Source: an uncultured Eubacteriales bacterium | Lineage (GTDB): Bacteria > Bacillota > Clostridia > Christensenellales > CAG-917 | DNA: 64,000 nucleotides | Assembly: GCA_900544575.1 (NCBI GenBank) | Contig: UQVO01000004.1 | Span: 1 to 64,000 of the forward strand | Direction of reading: 5' to 3' | Part shown: positions 1 to 7,772 of the stretch, one piece after another | Layout of the letters: each line of letters begins with the position of its first letter | Position numbering within the stretch: position 1 is the stretch's first letter | Position numbers and translations under genes: made by a program | The notes under the pieces: generated by a model | What the model was told of the DNA's origin: nothing | The model's input: only the letters and a program-made list of their open reading frames with translations | Databases searched by the model: none

Positions 1-47
1 CTACACCGTCTAATTCGTCGGCAGCGTCAGATGTGTATAAGAGACAG
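1..47 (+). other. Untrimmed Illumina/Nextera adapter
   Basis: Bases 1-6 match the inner end of the Illumina P5 oligo. Bases 7-14 (CGTCTAAT) match the Nextera XT i5 index known as S510. Bases 15-47 are the Nextera read-1 adapter, ending in the 19-base Tn5 mosaic end AGATGTGTATAAGAGACAG at 29-47. This is library sequence left at the contig end, not genomic DNA. Any ORF or promoter call crossing it is artificial. Confidence 0.97.
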
Positions 48-70
48 CTCTACCACTGAGTCACTCCCGC
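48..70 (-). tRNA. tRNA 5' fragment, probably tRNA-Gly, cut by contig end
   Basis: Read on the minus strand, the 23 bases begin GCGGGAG (acceptor 5' strand), then TG, a D-stem ACTC, the D-loop AGTGGTA and the returning GAG. This is the start of a typical bacterial tRNA, and the GCGGGAG acceptor with a short AGTGGTA D-loop is common in tRNA-Gly. The anticodon is missing because the contig ends at the adapter junction, so the amino acid identity is inferred. Confidence 0.7.
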
Positions 71-156
71 GAGCGAGTAATAATATATCAAACAACACGG
101 CAAAATGCAACTGTTTTTCGCGCTTTTGTGCAATTTTTCCGCCGACGGGAGAAATG

Positions 157-185
157 CTTTACTTATATTTGACTTATGATATAAT
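157..185 (+). promoter_or_regulatory. Promoter of tRNA-Leu
   Basis: A perfect TATAAT lies at 180-185, eight bases before the mature tRNA 5' end. A weak -35 (CTTTAC) lies 17 bases upstream at 157-162. The TTGACT at 169-174 is only five bases from the -10 and cannot be its partner. Confidence 0.6.
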
Positions 186-193
186 GATTGCGC

Positions 194-276
194 GCAGTCG
201 TGGCGAAATTGGCAGACGCGCCGGATTTAGGTTCCGGTGGGAAACCGTATGGGTTCGAGTCCCTTCGACTGCACCA
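194..276 (+). tRNA. tRNA-Leu (anticodon UAG)
   Basis: The acceptor strands GCAGTCG (194-200) and CGACTGC (266-272) pair perfectly, followed by discriminator A273 and an encoded CCA at 274-276. The anticodon loop TTTAGGT gives UAG, reading CUA/CUG leucine codons. A long variable arm (TGGGAAACCGTA) and the TTCGAGT T-loop fit a class II tRNA-Leu of 83 bases. A strong terminator follows at once. Confidence 0.97.
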
Positions 277-280
277 AAAA

Positions 281-304
281 CACCGCTCAAAGCGGTGTTT
301 TTTC
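281..304 (+). terminator. Rho-independent terminator of tRNA-Leu
   Basis: CACCGCT and AGCGGTG form a stem around a short CAA loop and run straight into TTTTTT. It lies five bases after the tRNA CCA end. Confidence 0.9.
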
Positions 305-396
305 TTTACGGCAACAGGGATTCCTTTTTCAAAGCGCAATGCTGCGCATTGCAACCCGGGACACGTCCCGGCTGACGCGAATTTGCGCCCTGCGCA

Positions 397-1065
397 TTAC
401 GCCACGCCGGCAAAACCGATGTCTATATCGCCGTTGTTGCAGTTGAAATAAAGCGACTTCTCCCCGTCCGTTTTGTCGGTCAGATTGCAATCCCCTTTCT
501 TGATTTCGCACCTTACGGAAAAGTCGGATATGCTGCCGTTCAGCGTGCCCGAGATATTCCCGTTCTTTGCAACGGCTTGCAGACTTTCTCCCACGCCGAC
601 GTTTTCAAACAAGGTGTCCCCGCCGTTGTTGTCCAGACTTATTCCGCCTTCTATACTCACAAACGACAGTTTTATTGTTTCGTTCGTGGTTTTTATCGTC
701 AGGTTTTGCAAAATACCATCGGGAACCCTGATTGTTATCTTTCTGTATTCTTCCGACGGTTTCGTGCCGATGTAGTCCGTCCAATCCTTGTCTGTCTGCA
801 AAGTAATGCCGAGTTCGCCTTCCTCCGACAGCAGTATGTCGTAATACTCTTTGTCGTTTTCGAAATAGGAAATGTGCACGCTGTCGTCGTCGGAAGGCAG
901 GACCTCCACCGCTCTGTCATAGACGTCGACGGTTATGCTCCTGACCTTCGCGCCGTCAGCGGAATACTCCCCCGACGCAAACCCTTCGTTGCTGTCGCAG
1001 CCGACCATAACGAGCGCTGCCGCGACGACCAGCAAAAAGGCGAACACCCTCATCGTTTTTTTCAT
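397..1065 (-). CDS. Predicted lipoprotein, DUF4097-like beta-strand repeat
   Basis: A 222-residue exported protein of unknown function. The N-terminus is a lipoprotein signal: KK, a hydrophobic stretch and a lipobox ending VMVGC with the lipidated Cys at about residue 23. The rest is made of short beta strands with repeated patterns such as ITIRVPDGILQNLTIKTTNE, NGNISGTLNGSI and NNGDIDIG. That is the signature of DUF4097, a right-handed beta-solenoid-like family of cell-envelope proteins. It is transcribed away from a MerR regulator across a 102-base intergenic region containing a palindrome, so the regulator may control it. A GGAGGTGAG ribosome site precedes the ATG. Family placement is by pattern recognition; no enzymatic residues are visible. 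Confidence 0.8.
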   Translation of the reverse strand: MKKTMRVFAFLLVVAAALVMVGCDSNEGFASGEYSADGAKVRSITVDVYDRAVEVLPSDDDSVHISYFENDKEYYDILLSEEGELGITLQTDKDWTDYIGTKPSEEYRKITIRVPDGILQNLTIKTTNETIKLSFVSIEGGISLDNNGGDTLFENVGVGESLQAVAKNGNISGTLNGSISDFSVRCEIKKGDCNLTDKTDGEKSLYFNCNNGDIDIGFAGVA

Positions 1066-1126
1066 TGACTCTCACCTCCGTGACGGGACTTGACTTGTCG
1101 CTTCTCTTATGCGAAAATCATCATAA

Positions 1127-1147
1127 ACTTTTGTGTTACACAAAAGT
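1127..1147. promoter_or_regulatory. Perfect 9+3+9 palindrome, likely MerR-family operator
   Basis: ACTTTTGTG, TTA, CACAAAAGT is an exact inverted repeat with a 3-base centre. It lies 20 bases before the merR-like ATG and about 60 bases from the divergent lipoprotein gene. MerR proteins bind such near-perfect dyads as dimers, often in their own promoters. Without an obvious 19-base-spaced promoter around it, its operator role is inferred from position and symmetry. Confidence 0.6.
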
Positions 1148-1167
1148 CAAGAGGTTGAAACAAAATA

Positions 1168-1980
1168 ATGGAAAAACTTTTTTCAATAAAAAAGGCCGCC
1201 GAAATCACGGGACTCACTGCCGAAACGCTGCGGCACTACGACAGGATAGGCCTCGTCAAACCCGCGGCGGTAAGCCCCGACACGAAATACCGTTATTACA
1301 CGCAGAAAGAAGTGATAAGACTGAACACCGTACACGCGCTCCGCTGTATGGATTTTTCGCTCGAACGCATACGCGCGATGCTCGGCAGCGAGGATTTCGG
1401 CGAGATTGTGGCAATGCTGAAAGAAGCGACGGAGAATGCCGATAAAAAAATAGCGGAGCTTACGGAAGCAAAGGCGCGCATCGAGAGGGCGAAATCCTTT
1501 TACGAAGCCAAAGCCGCCCGAAACGAAGAACACGGCGAACCGTTTGTCCGCACTCTGTCCGCGCGTACGATATTGCTCTCCGACAGCTTGCACACGCCGA
1601 CGATGGACAACCTTTACGACTATCACAGGCATTTCTACGCGCAGGTGGGGTGGGAAAACCGCGACAAATTCGGTTTCGAGGACGCCGCAGGCGTTTATCT
1701 GCAAGACGGGCGGCAGAATATGTTTGCCGTATGCACTAAACATACGGACGCGGACAGAATCGTCACTCTCCCCGCGGGGAAATGGCTGTGCGCGGCTTGC
1801 GACGACGGCGACCGCGACGCGGTCCGAGAAACGCTCTGCGCCGAAGCGAGGAAATACGGCTGCGACGCGCTGCCATTCTGCGTCCAGATGGTGGTGCTGA
1901 CGGGAATACTGCAATGGAAATACGAATTGCAGCTGCCGCTGACCCACGATTGCCGCCACATCGAACAACAGACACCGTAA
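1168..1980 (+). CDS. MerR-family transcriptional regulator with effector-binding domain
   Basis: A 270-residue regulator. Residues 5-75 form a MerR winged helix: FSIKKAAEITGLTAETLRHYDRIGLVKP is the helix-turn-helix and first wing, and YRYYTQKEVIRLNTV the second. A dimerising coiled coil follows (about 80-120, rich in K/E/A). Residues 130-260 look like a GyrI/BmrR-type ligand-binding domain, the form seen in multidrug-responsive MerR proteins, but the ligand cannot be read from sequence. No Cys pattern typical of metal-sensing MerR is seen. The ribosome site is weak (AGAGGTTG, rather distant). It is divergent from the lipoprotein gene at 397-1065, with a palindrome between them, so self- and neighbour-regulation is likely. 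Confidence 0.85.
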   Translation: MEKLFSIKKAAEITGLTAETLRHYDRIGLVKPAAVSPDTKYRYYTQKEVIRLNTVHALRCMDFSLERIRAMLGSEDFGEIVAMLKEATENADKKIAELTEAKARIERAKSFYEAKAARNEEHGEPFVRTLSARTILLSDSLHTPTMDNLYDYHRHFYAQVGWENRDKFGFEDAAGVYLQDGRQNMFAVCTKHTDADRIVTLPAGKWLCAACDDGDRDAVRETLCAEARKYGCDALPFCVQMVVLTGILQWKYELQLPLTHDCRHIEQQTP

Positions 1981-2028
1981 AGCGGTCTGTTCCGCTCCGC
2001 AAAATCCGAGCAAAAACGTAAACCTTCG

Positions 2029-2056
2029 TTGTCATTTGCGACGGATATGTTATAAT
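2029..2056 (+). promoter_or_regulatory. Sigma-A promoter of the kinase/isomerase operon
   Basis: TTGTCA at 2029-2034 and a perfect TATAAT at 2051-2056, spaced 16 bases. Transcription would start about 45 bases before the kinase ATG. Confidence 0.8.
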
Positions 2057-2108
2057 AAACACCGAACGCCGCGTCCGCCGCGAAATGCGCGGAACGCAAG
2101 GAGGGAAA

Positions 2109-3047
2109 ATGAGCAAACTTATAGGTATGGGCGACTGCATAATAGATTTTCTGCCGTCAGCGCCCGGAGAAATGACCTACACGGCAAAAATGGGCGGCGC
2201 GCCCGTAAACGTCTGCGCCGCGGTGGCAAAACTCGGCGGCAGAGCGTGTTATCTGGGCAAACTCGCCGACGACAATTTCGGAAAATTCCTGCTTTCGGAA
2301 CTCGGAAAATACGGCGTGGACACCTCGCTCACCGTGGTTGACGGCAAATGCAACACGGGGCTCGCTTTCGTGGACCTGCACCCTAACGGCGACCGCGACT
2401 TTTTCTTTTACCGCGATGTGCCCGCCGACGCGAATCTCTCCCCCGACGAAGTGAAGGAAGAGATGTTCGAGAAGGGCGACGTGCTTCACTTCTGCTCCGT
2501 ATCGCTTATGGAGTCCCCGACAAAACACGCCATAGAAAGAGCGACAGCGCTGGCGCACGCCTGCGGAGCCGTCGTCAGCTTCGACGTCAATCTCAGGCTG
2601 CACCTGTGGAAGGACGCGCAAAAGCTGCACGAAGCGGTCACGGAGTTTCTCCCCTATGCGGATTTCGTAAAAGTCACCGACGGCGAACTTGAATTCATAA
2701 CGGGGTTGAACGACGAAAAAGAAGGGATAAAAGCCCTGTTGCGTTATGCGGCGCGGGCGAAACTGATTTTTGTGACGAGGGGCGGCAACGGCTCCGCCGT
2801 ATACGACCGCGAAGCGAATTCCGCAGATTATGCGGCGTATCCCGCCGACGTCGTGGACACCACGGGAGCGGGCGACTGCTTTATAGGCAGCATCATATGG
2901 CATCTCCTGAACGGCGAGGCGGAGCTCACCGTACGGGGGACGGAAAAGGCAATGAACTTTGCCGTGCGCGCGGGCGCGTGCGTGATTTCCAAAAAGGGAG
3001 GCGCGCCCTCTATGCCCTCCCGCGAAGAGGTGGAGAAACTGAAATGA
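2109..3047 (+). CDS. PfkB-family sugar kinase, fructokinase-like
   Basis: A 312-residue ribokinase-fold enzyme transferring phosphate from ATP to a sugar, probably fructose. The N-terminal substrate lid motif GGAPVNVCAAVAKLGG is at about 29-44. The C-terminal PfkB signature DTTGAGDCFIGS, with the catalytic base Asp in GAGD and the anion hole, is at about 250. The start is the ATG directly after AAGGAGGG; an upstream in-frame ATG at 2085 would bury that ribosome site. Its last codon overlaps the phosphomannose isomerase start (ATGA). A fructokinase coupled to mannose-6-phosphate isomerase suggests funnelling of fructose and mannose into fructose-6-phosphate. Fructose specificity is inferred from family and context; ribose or 2-keto-3-deoxygluconate are alternatives. 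Confidence 0.88.
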   Translation: MSKLIGMGDCIIDFLPSAPGEMTYTAKMGGAPVNVCAAVAKLGGRACYLGKLADDNFGKFLLSELGKYGVDTSLTVVDGKCNTGLAFVDLHPNGDRDFFFYRDVPADANLSPDEVKEEMFEKGDVLHFCSVSLMESPTKHAIERATALAHACGAVVSFDVNLRLHLWKDAQKLHEAVTEFLPYADFVKVTDGELEFITGLNDEKEGIKALLRYAARAKLIFVTRGGNGSAVYDREANSADYAAYPADVVDTTGAGDCFIGSIIWHLLNGEAELTVRGTEKAMNFAVRAGACVISKKGGAPSMPSREEVEKLK

Positions 3048-4138
3048 AAGACAAACCGGAATGCAAATGCAAGGCAACGGAAGAGCAAATCGCGCGCATT
3101 GTTCGCACACCCGTATTTTTCGAGCGCAACCGCGTGTTCCGCAACTATATCGGCGGCGCGGGGTTCGGTCCGCTGATGAATGACAACACGGGAGACAACT
3201 CTTTCCCCGAAGAATGGATTGCGAGCAAGGTGAAAGCGATAAATCCCGTCTACTTCGGCGAACGCGACGGGGTTTCGGTGGTAGAAGGCACGGATATATT
3301 CTTCGACGACCTGCTCGCCGCTCATCCCGAAGAGCTGCTCGGCGGCATAAAATACGACTGCCTGGTCAAATATCTCGACAGCGCGATACGCCTGCCCGTT
3401 CAGGTGCATCCGACAAAGGAATTTTCCGCAAAAAATTTCGGCAGCCCTTACGGCAAAACGGAAGCGTGGCTGGTGCTGGCAAAACGCAGCGACGACGCCT
3501 GTCTTTACTTCGGTTTCCGCGACAGGATTGACCTCGAAACGCTGAAAGCGTACGCCGACCGCAGTCTTACCGAACGCGACATACTCACGGACATAATCAC
3601 TCCCGTCAAGGTGAACGTGGGCGACGTTTATCTCATCAACGCGGGGCTGATTCACGCGATAGGCGCGGGGTGCACCGTCCTCGAAGTGCAGGAACCGACC
3701 GACTTCACCATTCAAATCGAGAACTGGTGCGGCGAGTCGCGCGTCAGCGAACAGGAGAAATATCTGGGGCTGCCTCGCGACCTTGCTATGAGCATATTCG
3801 ACTTCGACAAATTCGGCGAAAAGGCGGTTGAGGAGTGCAAAATCGCACCGAAAACCATCTGTTGCGACGAAACTTGCAAAATCGAAAGCCTGATTGAATA
3901 CGACGACACGCCCTGTTTCGGAGAAAAAAGATACACCCTCAAAGGCGGCAGTTTCGTCCCCGAAAGCGGTCCGTCCGTGTGGGCGGTGGTGGAAGGTGAA
4001 GGCGAAATCCGCGGCGACGGTTTCCGTCGGAAACTCGCAAAGGGCGACTATTGGTTTATGCCCTATGCCGCAAGAGGAAAGTTCACGGTTGCGGGCACTC
4101 TTACGGTCATCGAATGTCTGCCCAGCAAACAGGACTGA
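3044..4138 (+). CDS. manA: Mannose-6-phosphate isomerase, class I
   Basis: Interconverts mannose-6-phosphate and fructose-6-phosphate. The 364-residue protein carries the type I zinc site: QVHP at 120-123 with ligand H122, the glutamate of GKTEAW at about 140, and the histidine of NAGLIHAIGAG in the second part. A cupin-like C-terminus ends in GDYWFMPYA and TVIECLP. The ATG overlaps the kinase stop codon (ATGA) and is preceded by GGTGGAG inside the kinase gene, so the two are translationally coupled. An in-frame extension of 49 codons upstream is only the kinase gene read in another frame. A GC-rich terminator-like hairpin follows at 4157-4195. Confidence 0.92.
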   Translation: MKDKPECKCKATEEQIARIVRTPVFFERNRVFRNYIGGAGFGPLMNDNTGDNSFPEEWIASKVKAINPVYFGERDGVSVVEGTDIFFDDLLAAHPEELLGGIKYDCLVKYLDSAIRLPVQVHPTKEFSAKNFGSPYGKTEAWLVLAKRSDDACLYFGFRDRIDLETLKAYADRSLTERDILTDIITPVKVNVGDVYLINAGLIHAIGAGCTVLEVQEPTDFTIQIENWCGESRVSEQEKYLGLPRDLAMSIFDFDKFGEKAVEECKIAPKTICCDETCKIESLIEYDDTPCFGEKRYTLKGGSFVPESGPSVWAVVEGEGEIRGDGFRRKLAKGDYWFMPYAARGKFTVAGTLTVIECLPSKQD

Positions 4139-4156
4139 ACGCGGGACGCGGCACAA

Positions 4157-4195
4157 CGGCGGCGGACGGAGGACTTCTCCGCCCGCCGCTTTTTT
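4157..4195 (+). terminator. Terminator after manA
   Basis: GCGGCGGACGGA and TCCGCCCGCCGC form a GC-rich stem with one G-T pair around a short loop, followed by TTTTTTG. The remaining bases to 4289 hold no gene that I can support. Confidence 0.75.
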
Positions 4196-4289
4196 GTTCG
4201 CACGCCGCACGACGGTCCGCCGACAAATCAAAACCTGCCGACGCTGCTTTTAAGGGTGCATTTCAGGGGGCGGTAATGCTTTCCTTTTC

Positions 4290-4318
4290 TTGCGCTCGGC
4301 ACGCGCGTGTGATATAAT
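4290..4318 (+). promoter_or_regulatory. Sigma-A promoter of the UPF0237/UPF0210 operon
   Basis: TTGCGC at 4290-4295 and TATAAT at 4313-4318, spaced 17 bases, about 28 bases before the ATG. Confidence 0.8.
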
Positions 4319-4346
4319 CATTCGGAAAATCGATTCCGGAGGGCTT

Positions 4347-4616
4347 ATGAGAGCCATAGTTTCCGTCATAGGCAAGGACCGTACGGGCATCATCGCCAAG
4401 GTCACGACAAAACTTTTCGAACTCGGCTGCAACGTCGAAGACATATCCCAGACCGTTATGCACGGGTCTTATTTCACGATGATTATGCTCATCACCCTGA
4501 AAGAAGGGCTTGCCGTCGCCGCGGTCAACGACGCTCTGCAATCCGTCGCGGGCGAACTCGGAGTGGAAATCCGCGTCCAGCACGAGGATATCTTCAACTC
4601 AATGCACAGGATTTGA
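4347..4616 (+). CDS. ACT-domain protein, UPF0237 family
   Basis: An 89-residue single ACT domain (small-molecule-binding fold), starting MRAIVSVIGKDRTGIIAKVT, with the usual glycine turn in the first strand-helix loop (KDRTGI). The rest matches the UPF0237 pattern, including NVEDISQTVMHGSYFTMIML. A GGAGGG site precedes the chosen ATG; an ORF start further upstream overlaps the promoter and is rejected. Three bases separate it from the UPF0210 gene, a pairing conserved widely in Firmicutes and archaea. This implies that the ACT protein senses a metabolite, perhaps an amino acid, for its partner. The ligand is unknown. Confidence 0.9.
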   Translation: MRAIVSVIGKDRTGIIAKVTTKLFELGCNVEDISQTVMHGSYFTMIMLITLKEGLAVAAVNDALQSVAGELGVEIRVQHEDIFNSMHRI

Positions 4617-4619
4617 CTT

Positions 4620-5969
4620 ATGCTCAATCAACAGGAAATCATACAGACCATATCGATGATTAAGGACCAGCACCTTGACATCCGCACGGTCACGATGCAT
4701 CTCAGCCTCTTCGACTGCATTTCCGACGACCCGAAAAAGACCGCCGCAAACGTCAGGCGCAAGCTGCTTGCAAAGGCGGGCAATCTGAAAAGCGTGGTGG
4801 AAGGGATACAGTCCAAGTACGGCATTCCCATCGTCAACAAACGCCTGTCCGTAAGTCCCGTAAGCCTCATCGGCGCGGCAAGCGGCGGATACCGCGAAAT
4901 CGCGCTGGCAATGGACGAAGCGGCGAAAACCGTGGACGTCGATTTCATCGGCGGCTACACCGCCCTCGTGCAAAAATCGATGACGGCGGAAGAGAAGGAG
5001 TTCATCCTCACCATCCCGGAAGTGCTGGCGGCGACGGACCGCGTATGCGCGAGCGTCAACGTCGGCTCTACCCGCGCGGGCATCAATATGGACGCGGTCA
5101 GACTGATGGGCGAAGTGATAAAAAAGACGGCGGAGCTCACCGCGGACCGCGACGGCATTGGCTGCGCAAAACTCGTGGTGTTTGCCAACGCCGTGGAAGA
5201 CAATCCGTTTATGGCGGGGTCTTTCAACGGCGTGAGCGAAGGCGACTGTGTGGTGAACGTGGGCATATCCGGCCCCGGCGTCGTGAAAGCCGCGCTGGAA
5301 CAAATACGCGGCGAGAGCTGCGACGTGCTCTCCGAAACCATCAAGAACACCTCTTTCAAAATCACCCGTATGGGCGAGCTTGTCGGCAGAGAAGCGGCAA
5401 AGATGCTGGGGGCGGAATTCGGCATAGTCGACCTTTCCCTTGCTCCCACCCCGATACGCAACGACAGCGTGGGCGAAGTCCTCGAAGAAATGGGGCTGTC
5501 CGCAGTCGGGGCGCACGGCACGACCGCGTGTCTTGCGATGCTGAACGACGCGGTGAAAAAAGGCGGCACGATGGCAAGTTCGCACGTCGGCGGACTGTCG
5601 GGGGCGTTCATTCCCGTCAGCGAGGACATAGGGATGATTGAAGCCGTGAAAAAGGGCGCGCTTTCGCTTGAAAAGCTGGAAGCGATGACCTCCGTGTGCA
5701 GCGTCGGGCTCGATATGATAGCCATACCCGGAAGCACGAGCGCGGCGACCGTGTCCGCAATCATTGCGGACGAAGCGGCGATAGGCGTCGTCAACAACAA
5801 GACCACCGCCGTACGCGTCATTCCCGTATGCGGCAAAGACGAGGGCGAAGTGGAGTTCGGCGGACTGCTTGGAAGAGCTCCCATTATGCCCGTCGGCAAG
5901 GAAAACGCCGACGCGTTCATCGCGCGCGGGGGACGCATTCCCGCCCCCATACACAGCTACAAAAACTGA
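4620..5969 (+). CDS. UPF0210 (DUF711/PFL-like) protein
   Basis: A 449-residue protein of the UPF0210 family, usual length about 450, of unconfirmed biochemical role. It shows the glycine-rich conserved blocks of the family: [74 protein letters not shown] and [21 protein letters not shown]. The fold is related to pyruvate-formate-lyase-like barrels by database naming (PFL), but I see no glycyl-radical motif, so no lyase activity is claimed. It is co-transcribed with the ACT-domain protein just upstream, presumably its regulator. Start ATG at 4620 has only a weak AGGA site, fitting coupling to the preceding gene. Confidence 0.88.
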   Translation: MLNQQEIIQTISMIKDQHLDIRTVTMHLSLFDCISDDPKKTAANVRRKLLAKAGNLKSVVEGIQSKYGIPIVNKRLSVSPVSLIGAASGGYREIALAMDEAAKTVDVDFIGGYTALVQKSMTAEEKEFILTIPEVLAATDRVCASVNVGSTRAGINMDAVRLMGEVIKKTAELTADRDGIGCAKLVVFANAVEDNPFMAGSFNGVSEGDCVVNVGISGPGVVKAALEQIRGESCDVLSETIKNTSFKITRMGELVGREAAKMLGAEFGIVDLSLAPTPIRNDSVGEVLEEMGLSAVGAHGTTACLAMLNDAVKKGGTMASSHVGGLSGAFIPVSEDIGMIEAVKKGALSLEKLEAMTSVCSVGLDMIAIPGSTSAATVSAIIADEAAIGVVNNKTTAVRVIPVCGKDEGEVEFGGLLGRAPIMPVGKENADAFIARGGRIPAPIHSYKN

Positions 5970-5979
5970 CTTCGGCACA

Positions 5980-6018
5980 AAAAAAGCGCGGAGGAGCCGA
6001 CTGCTCCCCCGCGCTTTT
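5980..6018. terminator. Bidirectional terminator between UPF0210 and spoIVA
   Basis: AAAAGCGCGG plus GGAGC pairs with GCTCC plus CCGCGCTTTT around CGACT. Runs of A on the left and T on the right let it serve both convergent genes. Confidence 0.85.
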
Positions 6019-6088
6019 ATATTATACGGTTTCCTTGGTTCATAAGACTGTTTCGGATGCTTAAAGCCCGTATTGTGCGGAATAAGGC

Positions 6089-7567
6089 TTACAACAGAAT
6101 GCAGATTACCCCGCCCTTGCCCTCGTTGACAATGCGTCCGAGCGTCCTGCGGAGTTTCTGCTCCGCGTCGGAGGGCACGCTCATAAGTTTGTTGTTTATG
6201 CCGTCCGCGACCAGCGAGGAGAGAGAGCGTCCGAATATGTTGGTGTCCCATATCGCCTGCTTGTCGTTTTCGAAATCGCCGAGCATCGCGTCCACGAGTT
6301 CGGAGCTCTGCTGCTCACTGCCGACGATGGGGCGGACTTCCGTTTCCACATCCACTTTCATTATGTGCAGCGACGGCGCGCTGGCTTTCAGCCTGACCCC
6401 GTACTGCTGTCCCTGACGGATGATTTCGGGCTCTTCCAGCACCATCTCTTCCATAGTGGGAAGCACTATGCCGTATCCGAGCGTTTCCACCTGTTCCATC
6501 GCATCCAGGAGTTTTTCCGTTTTTCTGCGGGCGCGGGCAAGCTGTTTGAGGTGACGCAGCAGCGCGAAGTCGTCGGCAAGGTCCATACCGCACTCGCGGC
6601 TCGCCACTTTGAAGAACACGTCGTCCTTGGGCTCGACGGCGACGGCGACTCTACCCTTTCCGGCGTCGAGTTCGACCTTGGCGGGCGCCTTCCAGAACTC
6701 CTTGCTCTCGAAAAACTCGTCCACCAGAGTGTAGTCTTTCATCTTGGAGATTTTGTCCCCCATCTCCCTCACGGCGGCGACGATTTCCTTCACGACCGCG
6801 TCGTCGGGGTCAAGCGCCTGCACCCAGCGCGGCAGCTCGAAGTCGATGAGCCTGACGCCGAATTCGAGCAGGATGTTTTCCATAATTCCCGAAATGTCCG
6901 CTTCCGTCATATTCAGCGCGTTGACGAGAGACACGGACACGCCGTATTTTTCTTCCAGCTCCGCTTTCAGCCCGCACGCCTGCTCGGAGGTGGGGTCCGC
7001 GGTGTTGAGCACTATCGCAAAAGGTTTGCCCGTGCGTTTGAGCTCGTCTATGACGCGCTCTTCCGCAGGCTCGTAATCCGCGCGCGGTATGTCCGTGAAC
7101 GAACCGTCCGTGGTGACCGCAAGTGCGATGGTGCTGTGTTCGCGGATGACTTTGTCCGTGCCGAGTGCCGCCGCCTCGGAAAACGGCATTTCGTCGTCCG
7201 ACCACGGAGTGCGCACCATACGCTCCCTGCCGCCTTCCTCGCCGCCCAGCGCGCCGCTGACCATATAGCCGACGCAGTCGATGAGGCGCATATTCACGGC
7301 AAGCCCCTCGGAAAACACGACCCTGACGGCGTCTGCCGGCACGAATTTGGGCTGAGTGGTCATAATGGTCTTCCCGTCGGCGGACTGCGGTATCTCATCC
7401 ACGGCGCGTGCGCGCACGTCTTTGTTTTCGATGCCGCCGACCACCAGCTTCTCCATAAATTGCTTGATGATGGTGGATTTGCCCGTCCTTACGGGTCCGA
7501 CGACACCCACATAGATGTCCCCTCCCGTGCGTGTGGCAATGTCGCGATAAAGGTCGAATTTGTCCAT
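6089..7567 (-). CDS. spoIVA: Stage IV sporulation protein A
   Basis: A 492-residue spore-coat morphogenetic ATPase, the usual length. SpoIVA polymerises on the forespore surface to form the coat basement layer. The N-terminal TRAFAC-type NTPase domain has Walker A GPVRTGKS at about 24-31, switch-like DEIPQSADGKTIMTTQPKFVP and the DCVGYMVSGALG region. The middle domain and the C-terminal anchoring region (ending GGVICILL) are intact. A GGAGGAG site precedes the ATG. Upstream on the minus strand is a sequence resembling a sigma-E promoter, the expected mother-cell control. It is monocistronic, convergent with the UPF0210 gene. It is the strongest evidence that this lineage has endospore genes. 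Confidence 0.97.
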   Translation of the reverse strand: MDKFDLYRDIATRTGGDIYVGVVGPVRTGKSTIIKQFMEKLVVGGIENKDVRARAVDEIPQSADGKTIMTTQPKFVPADAVRVVFSEGLAVNMRLIDCVGYMVSGALGGEEGGRERMVRTPWSDDEMPFSEAAALGTDKVIREHSTIALAVTTDGSFTDIPRADYEPAEERVIDELKRTGKPFAIVLNTADPTSEQACGLKAELEEKYGVSVSLVNALNMTEADISGIMENILLEFGVRLIDFELPRWVQALDPDDAVVKEIVAAVREMGDKISKMKDYTLVDEFFESKEFWKAPAKVELDAGKGRVAVAVEPKDDVFFKVASRECGMDLADDFALLRHLKQLARARRKTEKLLDAMEQVETLGYGIVLPTMEEMVLEEPEIIRQGQQYGVRLKASAPSLHIMKVDVETEVRPIVGSEQQSSELVDAMLGDFENDKQAIWDTNIFGRSLSSLVADGINNKLMSVPSDAEQKLRRTLGRIVNEGKGGVICILL

Positions 7568-7591
7568 AAACTCCTCCGTTTCGGTTTACTG

Positions 7592-7621
7592 ATATGTATG
7601 ACGGAGAAGCAACGATTATGC
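7592..7621 (-). promoter_or_regulatory. Sigma-E-like promoter of spoIVA
   Basis: On the minus strand GCATAATC (7621-7614) is followed after 13 bases by CATACATAT (7600-7592). This is close to the Bacillus sigma-E consensus of an ATA-rich -35 and CATACAnT -10. It lies 25 bases upstream of the spoIVA start. The remaining bases to 7704 show no gene. Confidence 0.6.
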
Positions 7622-7704
7622 TTCCCGCGGCGGAAAATTCGCAAAGTCGGAGCCGCGGCACGTTTTCACTCCGTACGCGCCGCGCGGGCGGAACGCACGC
7701 GCAA

Positions 7705-7733
7705 ACAAAAAAGGAACGGCGGAAACCGTTCCT
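7705..7733 (-). terminator. Terminator of the aminotransferase gene
   Basis: On the minus strand AGGAACGG, a 6-base loop, CCGTTCCT and then TTTTTTG, placed 40 bases after the stop codon at 7773. Confidence 0.88.
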
Positions 7734-7772
7734 CAATTTGTCATTGCCGTGTGCGCGCGAAAGCGCGCGGGC

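Noticed and set aside
169..185. TTGACT followed by TATAAT upstream of tRNA-Leu as a promoter pair
   Set aside because: Only five bases separate the hexamers; the functional -35 must lie further upstream.
2828..4231. 467-codon open frame on the minus strand antisense to the kinase and manA
   Set aside because: It is a GC-driven shadow of two genes with clear family motifs, ribosome sites and coupling; its translation has no recognisable domain.
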